64,000 nucleotides of DNA from Lymantria dispar (taxonomy: Eukaryota > Arthropoda > Insecta > Lepidoptera > Erebidae), in contig CM063450.1 in assembly GCA_032191425.1 (NCBI GenBank), positions 30,705,501 through 30,769,500 on the forward strand, written 5' to 3'. A model generated the notes under the pieces. That model was given only the letters and a program-made list of their open reading frames with translations. It was not told the DNA's origin and did no database searches. The position numbers and the translations under genes are program-made. This document shows, in pieces, positions 56,295 to 64,000 of the stretch; positions within the stretch are counted from its first letter, which is position 1; the number at the start of each line of letters is the position of its first letter.

Positions 56295-59200
56295 TTAAGG
56301 ATATTCTTGATCATCAGCGTCGAAATGCACTCCGATTTGCTTCCGTACTGTATCCATAAGCTGCACCAGTAGAAGAGTGTCCTTATGAGTCATACGTGGT
56401 GATTCAATCAGTCCTGCAAAATATATTTTAGTGTATAAGAAAATGCAATAAAACCCTATACCAACCTGTCTGACCAGCAGGGTCAATTTACCTCCTATTG
56501 TGGAGGAAGCTCGAGCTTAGAAGTAGGACGTATATGATGGTGGTGATTTTATTTAATTACAGAATATTTCTAAAATTATTTCATTTGTAAACCTTCGCTT
56601 GTTTCGAGGGTCCCTAGATGGCGCTGTTCTTTTTTATTTATTTATTATTTATATTTTATTTATATATTATTTAAGAGAAAAGATGAAAGGGCTGAGGAGC
56701 ATGATTGATGTGAAATTGGGTGATAGATTTAAGAATAGTTATTATGGAACGTTGTGTTATGAAAGTAGATGTAGTGACAAGGATTGAGAAGGGTGTGTTA
56801 AATTGGTTCGGATATGTAGAGAGAATGAATGAAAGGAGACTAGCAAGTAAAATTTATAAGGTGAATGTGAACGAAAGTGTTAGATGGGGAAGTTGAAATC
56901 GGAGACGGATCGGTTCCAAGTTGAAATCGGAGACGTTCTCAAGAAAAACCAGGTTAACAGTACCTTAAACCAAATGGTATGCATCAGAAGATTAATGAAT
57001 GTGGAGGAGGCAAAAGTGGTATATCAAGATCAAGCGGAGGGGAGTGGTCTCTACCTACCTCTCGATCGAAAATCTCTCGATCTTTCTCACTAGCTTGCTC
57101 CCTACTCCCGCCCCATGGCTGTGCTTCGTATTATGTTCGCCCTTTCTCACTCTCTCTCAATCAGTCTCAATTGTTCTCTCCCTCTTCTTCAAACAAAAAC
57201 GCTGCACGTCTTTGTGACGCTAAATTGTGTTTCATCCGTAAAAAATTACCCTCATGCGCGCAAAGAAGTTTCACTTGAAAATAGGCATGAATATATGTAT
57301 TAACAACTTCTGATATTAAAATATAAATAAAAATAAATAATATATCCCTAGAAAAATGGGTGTATCCTGTCGGATATAGCACTAAGAATTAGCATGCTGA
57401 AGTGGCGATGGGCAGGCCACATCGCTCGACAAATCGACAACCGCTGGGGAAGAAAAGTTCTCGAATGGCGACCACGTATCGGACGACGCAGTGTAGGAGC
57501 CCACTAGATGGACCGACAACCCGGTGTAAGTTACTAAGCGTCGTTGGATGCTAGCGGCACAGGAGTATGGCGTAATTTGAGGCAGGCCTACGTCCAGTTG
57601 ACGACGATGGGCTGAAATATAAATAAACAAACATACCTGCTCTGATACACTTCGCTACTTCTAACGCTTGATAAACTAAACCTGCGCTGTTAATATGAAT
57701 ATATGGTATATTTGAAGTGTGTAGTGGATACTCTTTAGTTTTTCCATCTGAATAATTTACTTTGTTAGGAAAATGGAATGGGTCTTCAAGCTGAAATGAA
57801 AAATATAAGAATTATTAAATATAACCATGGAAAAACAAAATTAAGTTCAAGCTTTTGGTTACGAAAGAGCAGTCGCTTAGAGGAAAGAAATATATGTCGT
57901 TCCGATTCGGTGGTAAATATTATATTGTTCAAACGATGTATACTTCAAACGATGTATACTTTTGACAATATGTAAGTGCCCTCAAAGAGCCTATGCAGAA
58001 TAAATGATTTGATTTGATTTGTTGGAATTGCAAAGACTTATCTATCCTCCATACAATTCGTGATAATATCCATCCATCCATCCATCAGCCTACAGAAGTC
58101 CACTGCTAGACATAGGCCTCCCCACGAGAATGCCACTCGGAACGGTCCTGCGCCACTTGCATACAACGATTCCCTGCGACTTTGAGAATATCGTCAGCCC
58201 ACCTAGGGGGGGGGTCGTCCTACGCTGCACTGTCCGATTCGTGGTCGCCACTCAAAACCTTTCTTCCCCAACGGTTGTCGGTTCGACGAGCGATGTGGCC
58301 TGCTCATTGCGATTTCAACGTGCTAATTCTGCGAGCTATGTCGGTTACACCCGTTCTTCTACGGATTTCCGTGTTCTGGATTTTATCCCGTAGAGAAATA
58401 CCGAGCGTAGCCCTCTTCATAGCACGTTGAGCGACTTTGAGCTTTTTTATGAGGGCGACATTTAAGGCGCCTTCAAATTTACCGCAAAGTGCCGCGCGGC
58501 GGCAGCGCGTCTGCAGCGCTGCGGCCGCGCTGCTTTGTAAATCTATATAAATAAACAACGCTGCAGACGCGCTGCCGCCGCGCGGCTCTTTGCAGCAAGT
58601 TTGAAGGCACCCTTAGAGACCACGTTTCAGTGCCGTAAGTCATCACCGGTAACACACACTGGTTATAAACCTTTGTTTTCAGACACTGCGGAATATTGGA
58701 CGAGAAGATCCTCTTAAGTTGCCCGAACGGGATAATATCATCATCATCATCATAAGTGCTACTGTTGGGCTCGAGTCTCCTTCACAATGGGAGCGAAATT
58801 GACCTACTATACCACGCTGGTCAGACGTGTTGGGATAGGGTTTTATGTGGAGTTTTCTTCTCTTGCATACATATTATCTCCATATCAAATCCCTTAGTCG
58901 TCTTTTACGACACCCACGGGCAAGAGAGAAAATGGTGAATTACAGTGTTACTCCGCCACCTTTATAAACCGGAATGAATGAATGAAATTTAGTTTTTGTA
59001 CAAGAAACACTCACCGTAATATGCCCCTTGGTTCCATAAATCGTAGCTGTATTGCGAAGTTTTATTTTGGTTTGTGCATTCAGCACAGCTCGCCTATCGC
59101 CTGTATATTCTAAGATCATAGTCTCCCAAACATCGACACCTTCGTCATTTAGACCACCGATTGCAGTTAATTTAATAGGCTCTTCTTTAAATACATACTG

Positions 59201-62200
59201 TGATAAATATAGCAGATACATACCGATGTCTAGGACTGCACCACCGCCCAACTCCTTCTTACTAAAACATATCATTCATCATCATTTCAGCTTATAAACG
59301 TCCCACTGTTGGGCTCGAGCCTCTTCCACAATATGAGCGAAATTGACCTTACTATACCATGCTAGTCAGATAGGTTGGTATAGGGTTTTATTTCGAGTTT
59401 TCCTTCTCATGCATAGATATTATATGCGTATTATATCCCTTAGTCGTATTTTACAACTTCCACGGGGAAGATAGGGAGTGGTGAAATGTATTCTTACTCC
59501 GTCACCACACGGACAAAAGATATTATTTAGATATTCTTAGATTATTCTTATATTATTTAAAATTTCCTGTGGTAACGGAGTAAGAATACAATTCGCCACC
59601 CCCTTTCTTGCCCGTGGCTGTTGTAAAAGACGATTAAGGGATATCTTGTGCATATAAGAACTATGTACGAGAAGGAAAACTCGAAACAAAACCCTATACC
59701 GTGGTATAATAGGTCAGTTTTCCTCCCAATATGGATGCAGCTTGAGCCCATAGTTGGACTCATATGAGCTGTAATGATTCTTATTTTTCATGTGGAGCTC
59801 ACTGAAAGAAACCTAATGAATCGTGTACTAACTTGTAATTCTTTATTGAAATGCAATAAAAATTTTTGAATAGATTGACAACTGGCGATGAAAAATGGAT
59901 CACGTACTATAAGAACATGCGATAATGATTGTGGTTAAAGGTCGGTCAGGCTTCATAGACTGACAAAACCCAACCTAACTCACAATAAGGTGATGCTGTC
60001 TATACGCATGGTTATATTGTAGTGGTGAAAAATACAGGACACACTATAACCTTGCTCACGAGTGAGCGTGAGTAAGATAGGATATACAGGGATACACTTA
60101 TAACCTTACTTTCAAGTGGACGTTGTAAGAATTGGATAAGGGAATATCAGAGCAGTGGGTAGCAGCTCCTGGACAACTCGTAACACCAATTCAAATCGCC
60201 AGTCTACCTGATATTACCATTGATACTACCATTCCGAGGAAGCAAACTTCTCACAGTGGACGTAAACAGACTGATGTATAGAACTTGTCAAAGCACTTAC
60301 AACAGACGCTCAGAGTCCACATTTATACCAAAATTCGCTTCAATAAATTTGACCTCCCCAAGATTGCCAGAATTAAGTTCTGCCCCTAAGTCTATATAAG
60401 CTGGAGAGAAGCGTGTCCAAAAAGCTTCCATTAAAAATAAATTCTTTTCCTTGGAGATATTAATGATACTCTGAGTTTGTTTCTGATTTAACGTGAGTGG
60501 TTTCTCACATAATACATGTTTGCCATTTTCAAGTGCTAGTTTTGTAAGTGGATAGTGGTCGATATTCAATGCACCAATATACACAACATCTGTAACAAAT
60601 CAATGTATTAAACTATTTCTGAATCATCGATCATTATCATCATCACAGCTCAAATACATTTAATTGCTAGGCTCGATTATTAACACTACGCTGAACAGGC
60701 GAATTGGGATCGAGTTTCATTTCAAATTTTCCTTCCCTTGTAGTGGGTATCATCTGTTTCATCTCAGCTCATACACGTCCCACTGTTGGGCTCGGGCCTC
60801 CTTCATTATGAGGGGGATGACCTACTATACCACGCTGGACAGAGGTGTTGGTCGACGACGATGACATCTATCTAACTAGATTAATAGCTTTGAGGAAATC
60901 ACTGTTTTTTTTACTATAACTAGCACACCCGGCCACGCATTGCTGTGGCTAATGTTTTTGTTATATTACATTTTATTAAACTATTTAAGTGGAAATGTAG
61001 GAGAACATCAGTCACGGGGACCACCATGCTTTTTTACAAAGATGCCATACTTTAGCCTCAACAACACGTGGTGGTTATGCTATTGAATTGTAGCTTATAT
61101 GACACGTTTGTAGGTTTGACATAGCAGCGCCATCTATTAATTACTTACTCAATCCAGTCAACAGATATCGCCATCTATTAAAATCGTTTGGAGTTAACAG
61201 ATAATTGTGAATGTCAAATAATAGACAAATAATTTGCAATGAAATAATATTGCGACTATAAATTAAGATGTAAGCTATCCTATCTTTCAAGTTGGATCAA
61301 ACTGCACACGGTGTGCAAATTTGAATAAAATCGGTTAAGTAGTTTAGAAGTCCATCTCGGACAAACAACGTGACGCGTAATTTATATATATTAAGATTAT
61401 GTAATCTCGTTTTAATAATAATTCCTATTTATCGTGTTTAATTTCGACTATAGTACCTAACATCTAAATAAAAGTGCCTAAAAACAGTAAACTGGCTACT
61501 GTAGGATCATTTGAACATATAGTTATGCAAACAAGAACTAACCCGCATCTTAAACGAAATTGAGTTACTTATTTAGATAGTACCACTAAGAAAAATATTT
61601 AGTGAATTTTCTTCTTTTTTTACCGACTTCAAAAAAGGAGGAGGTTTCTCAATTCGACCGTATATGTATGTTTTTTTTATTTTTGTTCGGGGATAACTTC
61701 GTCGTTTATTAACCGATTTTGATGATCCTTTTTTTGTTGGAAAGGGTATACTTCTCAAATGGTCCCATGAAAATTTTATTGAAATCGGATAAAAGATTTT
61801 TGAAAAATCAACAAAAATCTAAAAATTTATCTGCATTGTCTACAATATTGAAGGCGGTTTCTTTTTTGCAAATCATAATTATGTTTTTATTTCACTTTCT
61901 CGATTATTTCGAACCCCATTTTCGATTTTTCTTTTGCAGTGTTATTATCTCCTTGTATCTTTTGACTTTATTATACCCACGCGAAAGGAAGTAATGTGTG
62001 ACCATTGTATTCTTCATCGGATTGATAACAGTCTTAGTACGTACCAATATCGTTGCTCTGCGCTAACTCTTTATAACTGTCAAACACTTTCTCAATGCCG
62101 TGGAGTTTAGCAAACTCAATGGCCCTATCCTTGTCTCGGGCAGCTATGCCGACGAACACTTGATTTCCATTGTCAGGATACGAATTGACGGCATTAACAA

Positions 62201-62249
62201 AATCATGGCTGATTCTCCCAGCAGTAATAACACCCCAACGTAGTGCCAT
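56295..62249 (-). CDS. DHDH-like oxidoreductase, copy 5 (5 exons, 337 aa)
   Basis: Exons on the minus strand are 62249-62045, 60589-60301, 59261-59015, 57790-57637 and 56413-56295 (TAA), all with canonical GT-AG borders. Introns are 1455, 1039, 1224 and 1223 bases. The protein starts MALRWGVITAGRISHDF, has AARD at 36-39, EKPL with Lys98, LGGGAVLDIGMY with Tyr180, and ends HFDADDQEYP. None of the family motifs I know is disrupted, so this is the least altered copy together with copy 3. The ATG directly follows CAG, implying an upstream leader exon; by analogy it would lie near 64.5 kb, past the right edge, and none is seen inside the window. A possible AATAAA is at 56171-56176, about 120 bases past the stop. 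Introns hold RTE, foldback, RT and SINE debris. Confidence 0.91.
56685..57065 (+). mobile_element. LINE reverse transcriptase C-terminal fragment
   Basis: In shifted frames: KGLRSMIDVKLGDRF, MKVDVVTRIEKGVLNWFGYV with ERMNERRLASKIYKVNV, and IGDVLKKNQVNSTLNQMVC. I recall this as the C-terminus of a LINE common in Lepidoptera. It lies in intron 4 of copy 5. Confidence 0.55.
57370..57620 (+). mobile_element. RTE-clade LINE 3' end
   Basis: RISMLKWRWAGHIARQIDNR then WGRKVLEWRPRIGRRSVG, ending in GGGCTGAAAT next to exon 4 of copy 5. Confidence 0.68.
58065..58735 (-). mobile_element. RTE-clade LINE 3' part, interrupted by a MITE
   Basis: The minus-strand frame reads KRATLGISLRDKIQNTEIRR and RTGVTDIARRIS. 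Interrupted at 58465-58613. It lies in intron 3 of copy 5. Confidence 0.7.
58465..58613. mobile_element. GC-rich inverted-repeat MITE
   Basis: Arms of about 58 bases: GGCGCCTTCAAATTTACC with CGCGGCGGCAGCGCGTCTGC, matched in reverse at the right. The centre is TAAATCTATATAAATAAA. The RTE sequence resumes on the other side (GACATTTA then GAGACCACGTTTCAG). Confidence 0.7.
58740..58965 (-). mobile_element. SINE-R copy in intron 3 of copy 5
   Basis: (ATC)n at 58738 to GTTACTCCGCCACC at 58958. Another, at 59275-59515, lies just inside intron 2. Confidence 0.65.
59560..59795 (+). mobile_element. SINE-R copy in intron 2 of copy 5
   Basis: TGTGGTAACGGAGTAAGAAT head, TTGTAAAAGACGATTAAGGG middle, GAGCTGTAATGATTC tail. 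The rest of the intron (59800-60300) shows nothing I recognise. Confidence 0.62.
60920..61396 (-). mobile_element. Helitron-like element, GCCGGGTCT-CTAG family
   Basis: On the minus strand A|TCTTAATATATATAAATTAC to GTGGCCGGGTGTGCTAG|T, 477 bases, in intron 1 of copy 5. Confidence 0.7.
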
Positions 62250-62439
62250 CTGAAATTTACAAATTCACATGCTGTTTGTAATGTTAACAGATAACCCAAC
62301 TTGGGAGTATTTGGTATTTTGTTCTATATACTCATTAGTATTTCATATTTATACATATCAACCCTGTTGACTAACTTATCAGCGCCTTGCCAAATCTTAG
62401 TAGTGCCACCGCCGTGCCAAGTGTTGGGGTTTCTATATA

Positions 62440-62910
62440 GTCGGTTTGCATCCAGGATAAGTGTTCGAAACGGCTACAGTTGCAGAAAGGTATGAGAGAG
62501 GGAGATGTCATATCTCCGAAACTGTTCACTACTGTGCTAGAGGATGTATTCAAGCTCTTAGACTGGACCAAACACGGTATCAACATCATCAGCGAATACA
62601 TCACTCACCTTCAATTTGCTAATCATCTAATATAATCATGTCAAAATCCCTGAGGACTATACTGAATGACCTAAGCAGAGTTTCTCAACTAGTGGGTTTG
62701 CGAATGAATATGAACAAGAGGCAAGTCGTATCTAAAACTCATGTTATTCTTGTACCAGGCCTAGTTGTTATCTAGGACAAAAAATCCTGTTAGTTATATC
62801 TAATTGCGAAAAAGAGGTCTATTGACGAATCCAACTCGGCAAAGCAGCATTAGGGCAACTTTTTGGATCCTCTCGTCTAATATTTGGCAGTGTCTGAAAA
62901 CCAGTGTGCG
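62440..62910 (+). mobile_element. decayed RTE-clade LINE fragment
   Basis: Has GAGGATGTATTCAAGCTCTT, ATACATCACTCACCTTCAAT and LRTILNDLSRVSQLVGLRMN in frame, so it covers the RT region around the FADD motif, which is itself damaged. It lies in the presumed leader intron of copy 5. Confidence 0.62.
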
Positions 62911-63399
62911 TTGCCAGCGATGAACCCTTTTTTTTGTTCACGCTGTGGAAATACATTTATGCACTGTCCCCCGCCAGTGACGGACGGGGGAGGCGTGTGG
63001 GACTCGCCGGCCACATCCGCTGCCTGAAGACCCACTAAAACAACACAGCGGCCCCTTCCGCGCTTTTACGGGGTTTTATTGATTAAACTTACCAGTAATA
63101 AACTACAATAGTTATATTTAGTCTATATATATAAAAATGAATTGCTGTTCGTTAGTCTCGCTAAAACTCGAGAACGGCAGGCGATTTGTCTAATTTTGGT
63201 CTTGAATTATTTGTGGAAGTCCAGGGAAGGTTTATACGGTAAAAAAATATGGCAAATTGCGAGTAAAGTACTAATAATATAATTTTATTTGCCCATACAA
63301 ACCTGTTCTTACCTGTCAAACATTTGACGTTCGTCCCGTCGGTTCGACATTTTTAGCATAATTACATGAAGATCTAGATTAAAAAGGTTTTGGAATCGA

Positions 63400-63740
63400 T
63401 AAGAAAAGGCGGTATATCCCTTAGTCGTCTTTTACGACATTCACGGGTGGTGAATTGTATTCTTACTCCGTCACCACACAGATAATATTAAAACCAAACT
63501 GATAAATCATCATCATCATCATCATCATTGCAGCCCACATACGTTCCACGTGTGGGGCTCGGGCCTCCTCCACAATGGGAGAGAATTTGACCTACTATTA
63601 TACCATGCTGGTCAGACATGTTGGTAAAAGGCTTCTTTTCGAGTTTTCCTTCTCTTGCACAGATGTTATGTGCATATTATATCCCATAGTCGTCTTTTAC
63701 GACATCCACGGGCAAAATAGGGAGTGGTGCGGTGTAGTCT
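63400..63740 (-). mobile_element. SINE-R copies near the right edge
   Basis: A 3'-less piece at 63410-63482 and a longer copy at 63503-63735, starting with an (ATC)n run. Bases 63740-64000 show nothing I recognise. Confidence 0.6.
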
Positions 63741-64000
63741 TGAATATAATAAATTCAATACAATCCATCAATTAACTTCTCATATCTAATCACTTTGATA
63801 AACTTCGTCTACATGCCAACTCTCAAAAATAAAAATGCAACAAATCCTCTTATCAAATTCATAAGCGTACACAGCATTAAAATGGTCCATACGAATTAAA
63901 GTAGAACCTTGGAATAATAACGTATAGAAGGTAACTTAGCGCACAAAAAGTGAAGCATTTCAAATGGAGCCTAATGGAGCTTACGCCGGAACCGTTCCGT

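Noticed and set aside
56979..57303. Frames of 62-99 codons with serine-rich runs
   Set aside because: CT-rich 3' UTR of the LINE fragment; no conserved domain.

Overview
The window is eukaryotic and almost certainly from a moth or butterfly. It is AT-rich, its genes are split by GT-AG introns, and it is packed with repeats I recognise as typical of Lepidoptera: RTE-clade LINEs with (GAT)n tails, R1-clade LINE fragments, Helitron-like elements ending in CTAG, tRNA-type SINEs and a Penelope-like fragment with a GIY-YIG domain. The species cannot be read from the sequence alone.

The only host genes I can support form a tandem array of dihydrodiol dehydrogenase-like genes (trans-1,2-dihydrobenzene-1,2-diol dehydrogenase, DHDH; Gfo/Idh/MocA oxidoreductase family). 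All lie on the minus strand, so transcription runs from high to low coordinates. From left to right they are copy 1 (7962-12073), copy 2 (18385-33426), copy 3 (40884-47211), copy 4 (52500-54975, a broken relic) and copy 5 (56295-62249). Copies 1, 2, 3 and 5 each have five coding exons of exactly 205, 289, 247, 154 and 119 bases, giving 337 residues, close to the mammalian enzyme. All four keep a lysine at 98 and a tyrosine at 180, which correspond to the catalytic pair of this family. Copy 4 keeps only exons 1 and 3, and its splice sites are damaged.

In each complete copy the ATG directly follows a splice acceptor, so an untranslated leader exon must lie upstream. A conserved leader exon of about 60 bases with a GT donor can be seen 2.1-2.4 kb upstream of copies 1, 2 and 3 (near 14391, 35510 and 49652). 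Just upstream of each is a TATA-like box and a conserved AGATAA motif, so each copy probably has its own promoter.

The rest is transposon debris and duplication. Introns grew by insertion: intron 1 of copy 2 is 7.07 kb and holds a 5'-truncated R1-clade LINE with a perfect 15-bp target duplication. Bases 1-2055 are a diverged copy of 14745-16515, the spacer between copies 1 and 2, which suggests that the array continues beyond the left edge. Several foldback elements are present, including a perfect 104-bp inverted repeat at 43704-43948.

No CRISPR arrays, bacterial operons or rRNA genes were seen. The nearest thing to undescribed biology is the DHDH cluster itself: shared leader/promoter units, one decayed member and paralog-specific changes at the cofactor and active-site motifs. 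The second candidate is a pair of SINE-like families that share a head but have different bodies.
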